Origin: JAVKFY01 sp040223615
GTDB taxonomy: Bacteria > Pseudomonadota > Alphaproteobacteria > GCA-2731375
Assembly (NCBI GenBank): GCA_040223615.1
Contig: JAVKFY010000030.1
Span: 1-64,000 of the forward strand
Length of the DNA stretch: 64,000 nt
Reading direction: 5' to 3'
The notes under the pieces are model-generated. The model did no database searches, was not told the DNA's origin, and saw only the letters and a list, made by a program, of their open reading frames with translations. The position numbers were made by a program, and so were the translations under genes. Numbering within the stretch: the stretch's first letter is position 1; each line of letters begins with the position of its first letter. Positions 7,737 through 18,643 of the stretch are shown piece by piece.

Positions 7737-8825
7737 TCAGCCGCCGTAGGTGACGCGGTAGATCACGCCGCCACGATCGTCGGAGATCAGCAGCGAGCCG
7801 TCGGGCAACTCCTCGATGTCGACCGGCCGGCCCCAGGCGTCGCCGTCGGCCTCCAGCCAGCCGGTCGCGAACGGCACCGCCTCGACCGGCGCGCCAGCCT
7901 CGTCGAACCTGACCCGCATGACGCGGTAGCCGGCGGGTTCGGAACGGTTCCACGAGCCATGCAGCGCGACGAAGGCGTCGCCCTTGTACTCGGCCGGAAA
8001 CATGTCGCCCTGGTAGAAGTGCACGCCGAGCGGCGCCTGGTGTGCGCCGAAGGTGATCGCCGGGGCCACCGCGTCGGCCGGTGGCGCCGGCATGTTCGGC
8101 GAACGCGTGTCGCCGCCGGCGAAACCCGGGTAGCCGAAGTGCAGGCCCGCGCGATCGGCGCGGTTCAATTCCTCGCGCGGCACGTCGTCGCCCAGATTGT
8201 CGCCGCCATTGTCGGTGAAGTAGAGATGGCCGGTGGTGGGCTGAAAGGCCAGGCCGACCGAGTTGCGGATGCCGCGGGCGAAGATCTCCGCGCCCTGCCC
8301 GTCCAGGCCCATGCGCATGATCGTGCCCTCCGGCTCCGGCGGCTGGCAGATGTTGCAGGCGGCGCCGACGGTCACGTAAAGCTTGTCGTCCGGCCCGACC
8401 GCGAGATAGCGCCAGCCGTGGTGCCCTTTGTCCGGGAGCTGGTCGTAGATCACCTTGGCGCCGCGCCGGTCGATGCCGGCCAGGCTCAACGGGTAGACGG
8501 TGATCTTGTCCTGCTCGCCGACGTACAGATTGCCGTCGTGGTAGACGACGCCGTTGGCGATGTGCTGATCCTCGAGCACGCGGGTAACGCGGTCGGCGCG
8601 GCCATCGCGGTCGCGGTCCTCGACCCGGTGCACGGCCTCGCCGCGGGTGCCGACATAGACGTCGCCCAGCGGCGTCGCGGTCATCGACCGGGCAATCTCG
8701 ACCTCAGCATAAATGGCGACCTTGAAGCCGGCCGGCAGCTCGATCTTGTCGAGCTCGTCGGCGGCATCGGCGCAACCGGTCAGCGTGACGAAACTCAGCC
8801 CCGCACAGAACAAGGTTCGCAGCAT
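7737..8825 (-). CDS. PQQ-dependent sugar dehydrogenase-like lipoprotein
   Basis: This 362-residue protein resembles the soluble glucose/sorbosone dehydrogenase family, a six-bladed propeller that uses PQQ in the periplasm. The N-terminus MLRTLFCAGLSFVTLTGC ends in a lipobox with Cys18, so it should be lipid-anchored. Motifs include LPAGFKVAIYA at the start of the mature part and NSVGLAFQPTTGHLYFTDNGG in the middle. The start at 8825 shares one base with the stop of the upstream HpaB-like gene (TGATG), a sign of coupled translation. Longer upstream frames are shadows. The substrate is unknown, and no PQQ biosynthesis genes lie in the window. Confidence 0.8.
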   Translation of the reverse strand: MLRTLFCAGLSFVTLTGCADAADELDKIELPAGFKVAIYAEVEIARSMTATPLGDVYVGTRGEAVHRVEDRDRDGRADRVTRVLEDQHIANGVVYHDGNLYVGEQDKITVYPLSLAGIDRRGAKVIYDQLPDKGHHGWRYLAVGPDDKLYVTVGAACNICQPPEPEGTIMRMGLDGQGAEIFARGIRNSVGLAFQPTTGHLYFTDNGGDNLGDDVPREELNRADRAGLHFGYPGFAGGDTRSPNMPAPPADAVAPAITFGAHQAPLGVHFYQGDMFPAEYKGDAFVALHGSWNRSEPAGYRVMRVRFDEAGAPVEAVPFATGWLEADGDAWGRPVDIEELPDGSLLISDDRGGVIYRVTYGG

Positions 8826-10213
8826 CAGTGCTCCTTCGGCGCCAGGCCGGCCAGTGCCAGCGCCTTGGCCTTGGCGCCATCCATGTCGTAGTGGCGCCGG
8901 GTGACGATGCGCTGGGCATAGAGCCCGCCGCCGGCCTGGATGTTGGTGACGAACTTCCAGCCGCCATAGGCGTCGGCGGTGAGGTCGCGGATAGCGTGGA
9001 ACAGGCGCAGGCGATACTCGCCGTCCTCCGCCGGTCCCTGGTTGGTGGCCATGTACTTGCGCACCAGCGGGCCGACCTCGTTGTTCTCCAGGTCGGCGAC
9101 CGCCGGCGCGGTCAGCACCGAGCCGCCGGCGATGTCGTGCAGGTGCCGGCACATCAGGTTGTAGTTGGCGGCGCCGTGATACTTGCCGGCGTTGGTGAAC
9201 AGCTCGTCCGGGAAGGCGCCATCGTCGGTGACGTTGCAATTGGCGATGGCGGCCTCCAGCGCGGCGCGCACCAGCGTCGCATGGATGATCATCTCGGAGA
9301 TCTTCTCGCGGATGTGGCCTTCGCGCGCCAGGCCATTGGCCTCGGCGATCAACTGCGCGAAGCCGACCAGCTCGTCGGCCTCGTCGGCCAGGAAGGCCAG
9401 CCCGCCGAGCCGCTCCCACAGGCCCAGCGAGTGCGCGAACACGGCCGCGAACCTGGTCTCGCCGTCGAGGAAGATGCGCTCGTTGGGCACGAAGACGTCG
9501 TCGAAGATGACGAAGCCCTCCGGAAAGCTATTGCCGGCCGAGACCGGGAAGGAGCGCAGGTCGTCGTGGCGCGGCGCGTAGGTGGTGTTGACGATCTTCA
9601 CGCCGGGCGCGTTCACCGGGATGGCGCAGGCGATGGCGTAGTCGTCCTCGCCGTCCTTCATCGCCTTGGTCGGGATGGTGAACAGCTCGTGGCCGAGCGA
9701 GGCGCCGGTGATGTGCAGCTTGGCGCCGCGGATCACCACGCCGTCGTCGCGGCGCTCGACCACGTGGGTGTAGGCGTCCCCGTCCTTCTGCTTGCCGGGC
9801 GGCAGCGAGCGGTCGCCCTTGGCGTCGGTGATGCACTCGGTGACGCGGCAGTCGCGCTGCTGCATCTCCGCGACCCACTTGCGCATCCGATCCGCGTAGA
9901 CGGGAAACTGGTCGCCGATGCGGCTGGCCACCGTGGTCGCGGTCATCAGCGACTGGTAGGTGGTGTTGGCGACGATGTCGCCGGCGTGCAGCAGCGGGAT
10001 GTGGGCGCGCATCTCCTCCGCGGATCGCGGGACGCGCATCATCGCGCTGGTGGCGCCGGGCGCCGGGTCGTAGAGGCTGTCGTAGACGTCGGCGATGCGC
10101 TCGACCGCCGCCTTGAACTGCGGATGATCGGCGACGTCCTCGACCCGCTCGCCCTCGAAATAGGTCGCGCGGCCATCGTTCAACGAGGCGCGGTATTGCT
10201 CGCCGGTCATCAT
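8825..10213 (-). CDS. 4-hydroxyphenylacetate 3-hydroxylase (HpaB) family monooxygenase
   Basis: The 462-residue protein belongs to the HpaB/PvcC family, FADH2-dependent monooxygenases with an acyl-CoA dehydrogenase-like fold that hydroxylate phenolic rings. The start MMTGEQYRASLNDGR and the later segments GDRSLPPGKQKDGD and ADAYGGWKFVTN fit the family. Its length is at the lower end of the family's usual 460-520. These enzymes normally need a separate flavin reductase (HpaC), and none is next to it. The gene lies directly downstream of a phosphotransferase gene and is translationally coupled to the PQQ-type dehydrogenase. Family members with 4-hydroxybutyryl-CoA dehydratase activity exist, so the reaction stays open. 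Confidence 0.8.
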   Translation of the reverse strand: MMTGEQYRASLNDGRATYFEGERVEDVADHPQFKAAVERIADVYDSLYDPAPGATSAMMRVPRSAEEMRAHIPLLHAGDIVANTTYQSLMTATTVASRIGDQFPVYADRMRKWVAEMQQRDCRVTECITDAKGDRSLPPGKQKDGDAYTHVVERRDDGVVIRGAKLHITGASLGHELFTIPTKAMKDGEDDYAIACAIPVNAPGVKIVNTTYAPRHDDLRSFPVSAGNSFPEGFVIFDDVFVPNERIFLDGETRFAAVFAHSLGLWERLGGLAFLADEADELVGFAQLIAEANGLAREGHIREKISEMIIHATLVRAALEAAIANCNVTDDGAFPDELFTNAGKYHGAANYNLMCRHLHDIAGGSVLTAPAVADLENNEVGPLVRKYMATNQGPAEDGEYRLRLFHAIRDLTADAYGGWKFVTNIQAGGGLYAQRIVTRRHYDMDGAKAKALALAGLAPKEH

Positions 10214-10221
10214 GGGTCGAT

Positions 10222-11289
10222 TCAGCGCTCCACGTTTTCCGCCGCCGCCCAGGCGGCCTCGGCCAGGGGCCGCACGCGCGCCGCCAGTCTGGCCGCGTCG
10301 GGGTTGGCCGCGGTGCCGTCACGTACCCGGCCGATGATTCCCTGCAGGATACACGCGCTGCGGAACAGGTTGTAGGCGCGGAAGAAGGCGATGTCCGGCA
10401 CTTTCTCGATGCCGGCGTAACGGCAGTAGGCTTCGAGATACTCCTGCTCGGTCGGGATGCCGAGCGCCGGCTGGTCGAGGCCGGTGAGATTGCCCATGCC
10501 GCCCTCCGCGCCCGGCGTGCGCGGCGCGTACCAGATCATCATGTTGTAGGTCAGGTCGCCCATCGGGTGGCCCAGCGTGCTGATCTCCCAGTCCAGCACC
10601 GCGGCGACGCGCGGCTCGGTCGGGTGGAACAGGATGTTGTGCGGGCTGTAGTCGCCGTGCACCAGGATGGCGGTGTCGTCGGTCGGGTTGATCTCGGGCA
10701 GCAGCTCGATCAGTCGGTCCATCTCGTCGACCCGCTCGGTCTCGGAGGCCTTGTACTGCTTGCCCCAGCGCGAGATCTGCCGTGCGAAATAGTTGCCCGG
10801 ACGGCCGAAGTCGGCCAGTCCGAGGTCGGCGACCTTGTAGCTGTGCAGCGTGGCCAGCGTCTTGACCATGGAGTCGTAGGCGGCGCTGCGCTGCTCATTG
10901 GTCAGGTCCGGCATCGACGGGTCCCAGAACACCCGGCCGGGCACGAATTCCATGATGTAGAACATCGTGCCCAGGATGCTCTCGTCGTCGGAGAAGGCGT
11001 AGGTGCGCGGCACCGCGAAGCCGGCCTTGGACAGCGCCGACATCACCCGGTATTCACGGTCCACGGCGTGCGCGGACGGCAGAAGTTTCCCTGGCGGCTT
11101 GCGGCGCACGACGTAGGCGCCCGACGGGCTCTCGACCCGGTAGGTCGGACAGGACTGGCCGCCCTGAAACTGCCGCACCGTGATCGGGCCGCTGAAGCCC
11201 TCGACATGGTCGGCCATGAAGGCTTCCAGCTTTGCCTGGTCGATCCGGTGCTTCTCCTCGATCGGCTTGGTCCCGGCCGGCTCCGCCAT
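10222..11289 (-). CDS. Phosphotransferase family protein (aminoglycoside phosphotransferase fold)
   Basis: The 355-residue kinase-like protein carries the Brenner motif [11 protein letters not shown] and the metal-binding [14 protein letters not shown] of the APH/choline kinase fold. Close relatives occur next to acyl-CoA dehydrogenases (ACAD10/11-type, acting on 4-hydroxyacyl-CoA), and most are not antibiotic resistance genes. I chose the ATG at 11289 ([17 protein letters not shown]), where the conserved region begins; the open frame runs far upstream without homologous-looking sequence. It is the first gene of the leftward group that ends with the DHFR-like reductase, and 8 bases separate it from the HpaB-like gene. 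Confidence 0.8.
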   Translation of the reverse strand: MAEPAGTKPIEEKHRIDQAKLEAFMADHVEGFSGPITVRQFQGGQSCPTYRVESPSGAYVVRRKPPGKLLPSAHAVDREYRVMSALSKAGFAVPRTYAFSDDESILGTMFYIMEFVPGRVFWDPSMPDLTNEQRSAAYDSMVKTLATLHSYKVADLGLADFGRPGNYFARQISRWGKQYKASETERVDEMDRLIELLPEINPTDDTAILVHGDYSPHNILFHPTEPRVAAVLDWEISTLGHPMGDLTYNMMIWYAPRTPGAEGGMGNLTGLDQPALGIPTEQEYLEAYCRYAGIEKVPDIAFFRAYNLFRSACILQGIIGRVRDGTAANPDAARLAARVRPLAEAAWAAAENVER

Positions 11290-11571
11290 GGCGGCATCCT
11301 CCCACGCGTTGTTGCCCGATTGTGGCAGGGGCGGCTGTGCGAGGCCAGGGCGCCACGCCACCCTCGCCGCCATGCCCACGAGCGCCGGCGTGGCTATAGT
11401 TCCCGCCTGGACCGAGCGCCGGGCCGGGTATCGGCACGGTAGCGGCCAATGGGGCACCGGAGGAGGCGGCGGTGACGACATTGCATTCGTCCGGCGGCGC
11501 CGGCACGATACATCCCTAGCGCGGCGGCGATACGACGCGCGGCGCTGTTCGGGGCGCTGATCGCGCTGGCC

Positions 11572-11937
11572 ATGCTGATCACGACGACCGTCTACACGCG
11601 CTGGAACCTGGAACAGGTCTGCGGCGAGCGCGAGGTGCGCTACGGCTACCGGCCGAAGCCGGACGACGGCCGAACGGTCAAGCCGGACACCCGATCCTTC
11701 GTCGAGCGGTTGCTCGCCGACCAGGCGGTTTCCATCGGTTGCGAGCAACGCACCGAGGCCGCGGCGAACGGCGCGACGCGGACCCGGCAGGTGCCGTCCA
11801 GCTACGCCTGGATCGCCGTGCACCACTACCTGGTCGGCATGAAGTACGCCGTCATCGTTTTCGCCATCATGTTCACCTTCAAAGTCCTTCCCAGCGTCGT
11901 CGGGCATTTGATCCGCAACCGGCCCGGACGGCGGTAA
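11572..11937 (+). CDS. Hypothetical two-span membrane protein
   Basis: The ATG-initiated frame gives 121 residues with a soluble, cysteine-containing middle and a hydrophobic segment near the C-terminus ([19 protein letters not shown]), ending in a basic tail. The open frame continues upstream without an ATG, GTG or TTG through codons that read [21 protein letters not shown]. That forms a convincing first membrane span cut in half by the ATG at 11572. The true start may therefore be a rare codon such as CTG at 11545 or ATA at 11530. No family is recognised. It is followed after 33 bases by the hydrolase gene. Confidence 0.5.
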   Translation: MLITTTVYTRWNLEQVCGEREVRYGYRPKPDDGRTVKPDTRSFVERLLADQAVSIGCEQRTEAAANGATRTRQVPSSYAWIAVHHYLVGMKYAVIVFAIMFTFKVLPSVVGHLIRNRPGRR

Positions 11938-11970
11938 GCTGGCGGCAGGAAGACAACGGGAGGCAAGGCG

Positions 11971-12852
11971 GTGAAAAGAAACATCAGCTTCTACAGCGAG
12001 GGCGTGAAGCTCGACGGCGACCTGTACCTGCCGGACGACATGAAGGACGGCGAGACGCGGCCTGGCGTGGTGCTGTGCCACGGCTATACCGGGGTGAAGG
12101 ACCTGTACCTGCCGGACAACGCGGCGGCGCTGAACGCAGCCGGCTACGTGGCGTTGACCTTCGACTACAAGGGCTGGGGCGCCAGCGAGGGCCAGCGCAC
12201 GCGGCTGGCGCCCTACAGCCGCGTGGCCGACGTGCAGGCGGCGCTGACCTTCCTGCAGATCCAGCCGCAGGTCGACGCCGAACGCGTCGGCATCTACGGC
12301 ACGTCATACGGCTGCGCCACGGTGGTGTGGGTCGCGGCGGTCGACGAGCGGGTCAAGTGCACCGTCGGCGTGGTCGGCATGGGCCACGGGGGCCGCTGGA
12401 TGCGCTCGGTGCGCCGGCCCGACGAGTGGTTCGACCTGCTGGAACGCTCGCGCCAGGACCGCGAGCAGCGGGTGCTGAGCGGCCAGTCGGAGCTGGTGCC
12501 GCGCGAGGAGGTGCTGCTGCCGGACCGGCAATCGGCCGAACTGGCCGCCGCGGCGCGCAAGGACAATCCGAACGCGCTCAGCGTGCTGCCGCTGGAATAC
12601 ATCGACGAGACCTTGCAGTTCCACCCGGAGTGGGTGGTCGACAAGATCGCCCCGCGCCCGCTGCTGCTGATCGCCGCCGGCAATGACCGCCTGGTCCCGC
12701 CGGAAGACTGCCAGAGCCTGTACGACCACGCAGTGGAGCCGAAGAAACTGGTCGTGCTGCCCGGCGTCGGCCATTACGAGGTCTACGTGCAACCGGCGTT
12801 CGAACCGGTCATGCGCGAGAGCGTGGCGTGGTTCGATGCGTATCTGAAGTAG
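11971..12852 (+). CDS. Alpha/beta hydrolase (dienelactone hydrolase / acyl esterase-like)
   Basis: The 293-residue protein has the alpha/beta hydrolase fold. The nucleophile elbow is GTSYGCA, the acid is probably the Asp in [11 protein letters not shown], and the histidine is in GVGHYEVYV, so the triad is complete. The oxyanion region [13 protein letters not shown] is also clear. It has no signal peptide and is expected in the cytosol. It starts with a GTG at 11971 preceded by GGGAGGC. It is convergent with the membrane protein at 12859. The fold covers esterases, lipases and dienelactone hydrolases, so the substrate is not assigned. Confidence 0.8.
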   Translation: MKRNISFYSEGVKLDGDLYLPDDMKDGETRPGVVLCHGYTGVKDLYLPDNAAALNAAGYVALTFDYKGWGASEGQRTRLAPYSRVADVQAALTFLQIQPQVDAERVGIYGTSYGCATVVWVAAVDERVKCTVGVVGMGHGGRWMRSVRRPDEWFDLLERSRQDREQRVLSGQSELVPREEVLLPDRQSAELAAAARKDNPNALSVLPLEYIDETLQFHPEWVVDKIAPRPLLLIAAGNDRLVPPEDCQSLYDHAVEPKKLVVLPGVGHYEVYVQPAFEPVMRESVAWFDAYLK

Positions 12853-12858
12853 GCGCGC

Positions 12859-13647
12859 TCACGATCTCGGCGGGCCACTCGTCTCGAGGGCATACAAGTT
12901 CGCCGTCGTGGCCGTGTAAAGGATGTGAAATCCGATCACGCCGACAACCCCCGGCAGCGTGTACACGCCCGCCGCATATTCAGCCGGAACCGCCATGCCG
13001 ATGAATGCGGCGGCGACGTTGGCCAAGAAAACCAGGACGAAGACGCCAGGCACGATCGCGACAACACCGAACCAGAACCAGGCGTAGCCGGCACCCGACG
13101 ACCGCCACGCATGGCGCAACGGCTGGTCGGTATCGGTCGCGATCGCCGGCAACACGAAGGCGACGCGCCGCCAGACGAACAGGAAGATGACAAAGATCAC
13201 GGCATAGGTGCCGAGTGCACGCAGATCGCGATCAGGTAGGGCAAACAACGACTGCAGGTTCTCGGACACCCGGTCGAAGATCAGGTACAGGAAAAGCACG
13301 CCAAAGTACTTCCAGTCCCGGCGCCGCGGAACTCTCGTGAAACATAGCCGGACGTCGCTGTCGCCGGGCCGGAGGATCACGCGATGCAGGTCGACGCAAA
13401 GCATCGCGATGAACAGCAGCGCGGCGATGTAGGCGGCACCGCTCGCCGCGCGGTTGGGCACGACGAGCCAAAGCGACAGCGTCAGCGCAGTTGCCGGTAC
13501 AACCGATGCCAGAAGGATCGCGGCCAGATTGCGCCAGACAAGCCTATACGGCCGCAGCGCGATGTCCCTCCACGTCACAGCCGCCTCCCCGATGCTGATC
13601 CGTCCGACACTGAATTCCCGATTGTTCACTGTACGTTCTCGTGCCAT
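12859..13647 (-). CDS. Hypothetical multi-span membrane protein
   Basis: The 262-residue protein has about six hydrophobic spans, for example AAILLASVVPATALTLSLWL near residue 40 and VVAIVPGVFVLVFLANVAAA later. A short arginine-rich loop lies between the third and fourth spans. I recognise no defined family, although the layout resembles uncharacterised integral membrane proteins of the DUF4013/YciC kind. The start at 13647 (MARERTVNN) is the ATG nearest to the conserved-looking region. It is divergent from the cysteine-containing hypothetical gene, with 42 bases between the two starts. Confidence 0.6.
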   Translation of the reverse strand: MARERTVNNREFSVGRISIGEAAVTWRDIALRPYRLVWRNLAAILLASVVPATALTLSLWLVVPNRAASGAAYIAALLFIAMLCVDLHRVILRPGDSDVRLCFTRVPRRRDWKYFGVLFLYLIFDRVSENLQSLFALPDRDLRALGTYAVIFVIFLFVWRRVAFVLPAIATDTDQPLRHAWRSSGAGYAWFWFGVVAIVPGVFVLVFLANVAAAFIGMAVPAEYAAGVYTLPGVVGVIGFHILYTATTANLYALETSGPPRS

Positions 13648-13689
13648 TCTATGCAAGCAAATCGTCATGGTCGACGGGAGAACGCACCG

Positions 13690-14160
13690 ATGATCAACGA
13701 AGACACAGGCGAAGAGCCGACCTGCGTGGTCTGCGGCGCCGAATGGGCCTGCGAGCGCCACCTGGTCGCCTGCCTCGACCTGACCTTCGGCGAATGTCAG
13801 GCCGGCGCCCTTTTCGAGCGGGACGAGGAAATCTGGTCACGGATCGACGCCGCCTTCGAGGCCCACCGGCGACCCGACGCCTCGCGCCGCTGGGATGATG
13901 GCGACATCCAGTGGCTGTGGGAGCAGTTCAAGGCAACGTCGTTCGACGACCGCGACGCTCGAAACTTCTACTACCAGTGCGTGTTTGAGGTGATCGACAG
14001 GCTGCTGGCGCGCGCCGGCGCCTCGCCCTATCCCGGCGGCGCCGTGGACGAGGACTCCGCGCCGGATTTTTCGTCGTCCTATTCGCTGCTCTACGCAGAA
14101 GCCCCCGGGGCCGTCATCGCTCGCACACTGGAGATACTCGACGCGGCGTTGAAGGCGTAG
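13690..14160 (+). CDS. Hypothetical protein with an N-terminal Cys cluster
   Basis: The 156-residue soluble protein begins with a CVVCGAEWACERH segment, whose CxxC pair plus following Cys and His could bind zinc. The rest is acidic and predicted helical, with no signal peptide or membrane span. I do not recognise a family. It is a single-gene unit divergent from the membrane protein and convergent with secF, so the context gives no functional hint. Confidence 0.6.
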   Translation: MINEDTGEEPTCVVCGAEWACERHLVACLDLTFGECQAGALFERDEEIWSRIDAAFEAHRRPDASRRWDDGDIQWLWEQFKATSFDDRDARNFYYQCVFEVIDRLLARAGASPYPGGAVDEDSAPDFSSSYSLLYAEAPGAVIARTLEILDAALKA

Positions 14161-14226
14161 GCACTTGCCGTTCATGCCGTTATCGCCAAAGCGACATGCG
14201 GCGGCCGAACGGTGTGACCGCCGAAA

Positions 14227-15174
14227 TCAATCGCCGGGTGCGGGGGCAGCGGCCCCATCGTCCGGACGGCTCGGCTCGCCGGACGGTTGCGGGCTCGGCA
14301 TGTAGAGCAGCAAGGCCGAGGCAACGTAGACGCTGGAATAGGTACCGACGACGAGGCCGACCACGAGAGCCAGCGAGAAGTTGCGCAGCACGGGCCCGCC
14401 GAACACCAGCAGCGCCAGCACGGCCAGCAGCGTCGTGCCGCTGGTCATGACCGTGCGCGACAGCGTCTGGTTCACGCTGCGATCGATCAGCGCCGACAAT
14501 CCCAGGGTCTTGTAGCGCCGCCGGTTCTCTCGTACGCGGTCGAACACCACCACGGTATCGTTCACCGAGTAGCCGGCGACGGTCAGCAGCGCGGCGACGA
14601 TCGTCAGGTTGAACTCAAGCTGGAACAGGGAAAACAGCCCGACCACCGCGATGACGTCGTGAAACGTCGTCAGCACGGCGGACAACCCGAATTGCCATTC
14701 GAAGCGAAACCAGACGTAGATGCCGATCAGCAGCACGGCGAGCAACGCCGAGACGACACCATCGCGGAGCAGCTCGCGGCTCACCTGCGGCCCAACAACT
14801 TCGCTGCGGCGGATCTCGAAGTTGCTGCCCAGCATGGCGGTGATCGCCGAGACCGCGCGCATCTGCGCCTCGGCGCCGCCCGGCTGTTGCTGAACCCTGA
14901 TCATCACGTCCCGGTCGCCGCCGAAGGCCTGCATCGAGACCTCGCCGAGCTGCAGTCCGGTGAGCTGCGCGCGCAGCTGCGCGATCTCGAAGGGCGCGTT
15001 GCGGCGCGCTTCGACGAGCACGCCGCCGGTGAAATCCAGGCCGAGGGCGAGGCCTCGCGTGGCCAGCGACGTCACCGTGGCGAGCAGCGTCAAAATCGTG
15101 ATCGCGAAGGCCAGGCCGCGCCAGCGCATGGCGCGAAAGGCCGTATCGTCGGGGATCAGGCGCAGCGGGCGCAC
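14227..15174 (-). CDS. secF: Protein translocase subunit SecF
   Basis: SecF forms the SecDF complex, which uses the proton gradient to complete export of proteins through SecYEG. This 315-residue copy has the expected six membrane spans, the first-loop signature DFTGGVLVEAR and the P6-type segment AGYSVNDTVVVFDRVRE followed by NQTLSRTVMTSGTT. I chose the GTG at 15174 (MRPLRLIPDD): AGAAGG lies nine bases upstream and the length then fits the family, whereas the longest frame adds an unlikely N-terminus. secD is usually directly upstream, but here the neighbour is a creatininase-family gene, so this secF is alone. Confidence 0.9.
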   Translation of the reverse strand: MRPLRLIPDDTAFRAMRWRGLAFAITILTLLATVTSLATRGLALGLDFTGGVLVEARRNAPFEIAQLRAQLTGLQLGEVSMQAFGGDRDVMIRVQQQPGGAEAQMRAVSAITAMLGSNFEIRRSEVVGPQVSRELLRDGVVSALLAVLLIGIYVWFRFEWQFGLSAVLTTFHDVIAVVGLFSLFQLEFNLTIVAALLTVAGYSVNDTVVVFDRVRENRRRYKTLGLSALIDRSVNQTLSRTVMTSGTTLLAVLALLVFGGPVLRNFSLALVVGLVVGTYSSVYVASALLLYMPSPQPSGEPSRPDDGAAAPAPGD

Positions 15175-15324
15175 CGCCAAATGCCTTCTGTTGGCGCTTG
15201 AAAGCCCCGCGCATCGTGCCGACACGGCAACGAGCCAAACACGGGGCCTGCACAAGACCGACAATCAGGTGGGGTAGCTCGCTTTCATTTGCCAGAGGCT
15301 GAACGAAAGATTTCGCTGGCGGCG

Positions 15325-16074
15325 CTACCCGAATTCCCCCGCGATGAACTTCCGGTAGTCGCTCGCGACTTCGTCCACTGCGAGTTTGTGGAAAGCTTCG
15401 CCATCTGACGGCGTGGCCAGCCACGAATGCGCGCCGATGCGGCCGTCGGGGAACTTGCCGCGGTAGTCCTCGGCGTCGCGGAAGCCGCCGCGCCAGTTCG
15501 ACGGCGGGCCCATCTCCTCGCCGACTTTCTTGATGTGGTCGGGGAACAGGTACTGGGTCATGGAGACCTCGGAGATGGTGGCGTGGGAGCCGTCCTTGTC
15601 GCCGTAGAGCTCCCTGATCTTGTCGCGGATCGCCTTGCCGTCGAACCAGTTGCGCTGACGCAGGATGACCTTGGGGTCGCGGCCGAAGGTCTGCTCGTTG
15701 TAGATCTCGCAGAAGGCGACGTTCAGCGTGGTGATGTTGCCGCCGTGCCCGTTGAGGAAATAGACCCGCTCGACGCCGTGGCGCGCCAGGCTCTCGACAT
15801 ATTCCTTGATCACGAGAATGAGGGTCGACGGCTTCAGGCACATCGAGCCGGCAAACGCCATGTGGTGCTGCGCCTGGGCGACGGCGATGCACGGCGTGAC
15901 GACCGCGTCGCAGACGTCGCCGACGCCGCGCGCGACATGCTCGGCGGTCTGCGCGTCGGTGCCGATCAAGCCGTTCGGCCCGTGCTGTTCGGTCGAGCCG
16001 ATCGGTATGATCGCGGCGGGTGAGCGCTTGAAGGCGGCCTCCGCCTCGGCCCAGGTCATCATCTGCAGCAGCAT
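15325..16074 (-). CDS. Creatininase family protein
   Basis: The 249-residue protein belongs to the creatininase family of metal-dependent amidohydrolases, which includes creatinine amidohydrolase, MftE and the FAPy-forming enzyme ArfB of deazaflavin and riboflavin pathways. Metal-ligand motifs are IGSTEQHGPNG (Glu and His), LIGTDAQTA (Asp) and LNGHGGN. The ATG at 16074 follows AAGGAAGGG at good spacing, so the longer frame is rejected. It is divergent from acs. The substrate is unknown. Family members in F420-making organisms can act in deazaflavin metabolism, but this gene is over 20 kb from the F420 locus, so I draw no link. Confidence 0.8.
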   Translation of the reverse strand: MLLQMMTWAEAEAAFKRSPAAIIPIGSTEQHGPNGLIGTDAQTAEHVARGVGDVCDAVVTPCIAVAQAQHHMAFAGSMCLKPSTLILVIKEYVESLARHGVERVYFLNGHGGNITTLNVAFCEIYNEQTFGRDPKVILRQRNWFDGKAIRDKIRELYGDKDGSHATISEVSMTQYLFPDHIKKVGEEMGPPSNWRGGFRDAEDYRGKFPDGRIGAHSWLATPSDGEAFHKLAVDEVASDYRKFIAGEFG

Positions 16075-16156
16075 GTCGGCGCCCTTCCTTGTCGGCTGAC
16101 GGGTTCGGACCGATAATCCCCGAAAACCGACACCAGTACACCCAGGGAGGTTCCCG

Positions 16157-18094
<1,938 letters not shown>

Positions 18095-18127
18095 TCGCGC
18101 CGGCCGGACACTTCGCCTAACGAGGGC

Positions 18128-18158
18128 AACCCGCACCATCGTTGGCGCGGGTTGTTTT
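18128..18158 (+). terminator. Intrinsic terminator after acs
   Basis: A 7-bp perfect stem, AACCCGC (18128-18134) with GCGGGTT (18147-18153), is followed directly by GTTTT. It lies 33 bases after the acs stop and insulates the NO-responsive operon downstream. Confidence 0.7.
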
Positions 18159-18181
18159 CGCTCTCCAAAGATGCATATTAA
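18152..18181 (+). promoter_or_regulatory. Candidate sigma-70 promoter of the nsrR-globin operon
   Basis: TTGTTT at 18152 and TATTAA at 18176 are separated by 18 bases. The -10 box lies inside the palindromic operator, as expected where a repressor blocks RNA polymerase. The -35 box overlaps the T-tract of the acs terminator. This is an inference from motif and position. Confidence 0.4.
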
Positions 18182-18197
18182 ATACATCTTTGGAGAG
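18161..18197 (+). promoter_or_regulatory. Palindromic NsrR-type operator overlapping the Shine-Dalgarno
   Basis: A near-perfect 37-nt palindrome is centred on 18179, with left arm CTCTCCAAAGATGCAT and right arm ATACATCTTTGGAGAG; one pair mismatches in the visible arms. The core AAGATG-N11-CATCTT matches the known NsrR box (AAGATGYATTT dyad). The outer arms reach GGAGAG at 18192-18197, the ribosome site of the regulator gene. A transcript starting upstream of it could therefore also hide the Shine-Dalgarno in a hairpin. Autoregulation of the operon by nitric oxide is the natural reading. Confidence 0.8.
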
Positions 18198-18202
18198 CGC
18201 CG

Positions 18203-18643
18203 ATGCGACTGACCGTTCAGACCGACTATGCGCTGCGGCTGCTGATGTTCCTGGCTCAGCGCCAGGGCGAGCTCGCCACGATCGCCGAGATCGCGGCGCG
18301 TTACGGCATTTCACGCAACCACCTGATGAAAGTGGCGCACGTTCTCGCCCGAGCCGGCTTCGTGAAAAGCACGCGCGGGCGGGCCGGCGGCCTGGCGTTG
18401 GCGCGACCGGCCGATGAGATCGCTATCGGCGCGGTGGCCCGGCATCTGGAACGCGACTCCGCGCTGGTGGAGTGTTTCCGTGCCGACGGCAACGCCTGCC
18501 GCATCACAGGGGCCTGCCGCCTGCAAGGCGTGCTGTATCGCGCGCTCGAAGCGTTCTTCGCCGTACTCGACGATTGCACGCTTGCGGATCTGGTCGACGA
18601 CAACGACGCGCTCGGCCGATTATTGAAGGAACACGCGGCATGA
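18203..18643 (+). CDS. nsrR: Rrf2 family transcriptional regulator, NsrR-like
   Basis: The 146-residue protein is an Rrf2-family winged-helix repressor. NsrR members bind an iron-sulfur cluster that nitric oxide destroys, releasing the DNA. The N-terminus MRLTVQTDYALRLLMFLA and helix-turn-helix YGISRNHLMKVAHVL are typical. Three cysteines, C91, C99 and C105, lie where NsrR and IscR hold the cluster. Identity as NsrR rather than IscR is supported by the NsrR-type dyad just upstream and by the globin gene whose start overlaps this stop (ATGA). Expression is probably autorepressed and induced by NO. Confidence 0.85.
   Translation: MRLTVQTDYALRLLMFLAQRQGELATIAEIAARYGISRNHLMKVAHVLARAGFVKSTRGRAGGLALARPADEIAIGAVARHLERDSALVECFRADGNACRITGACRLQGVLYRALEAFFAVLDDCTLADLVDDNDALGRLLKEHAA

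Noticed and set aside
10222..11289. Aminoglycoside resistance gene
   Set aside because: The kinase fold is shared, but the sequence matches the large acyl-CoA-associated phosphotransferase group and there is no resistance-island context.
15325..16074. Creatininase-family gene as part of the F420 pathway (ArfB-like)
   Set aside because: ArfB relatives are in this family, but the gene is over 20 kb from the locus and FbiC draws on the ordinary riboflavin route in bacteria.
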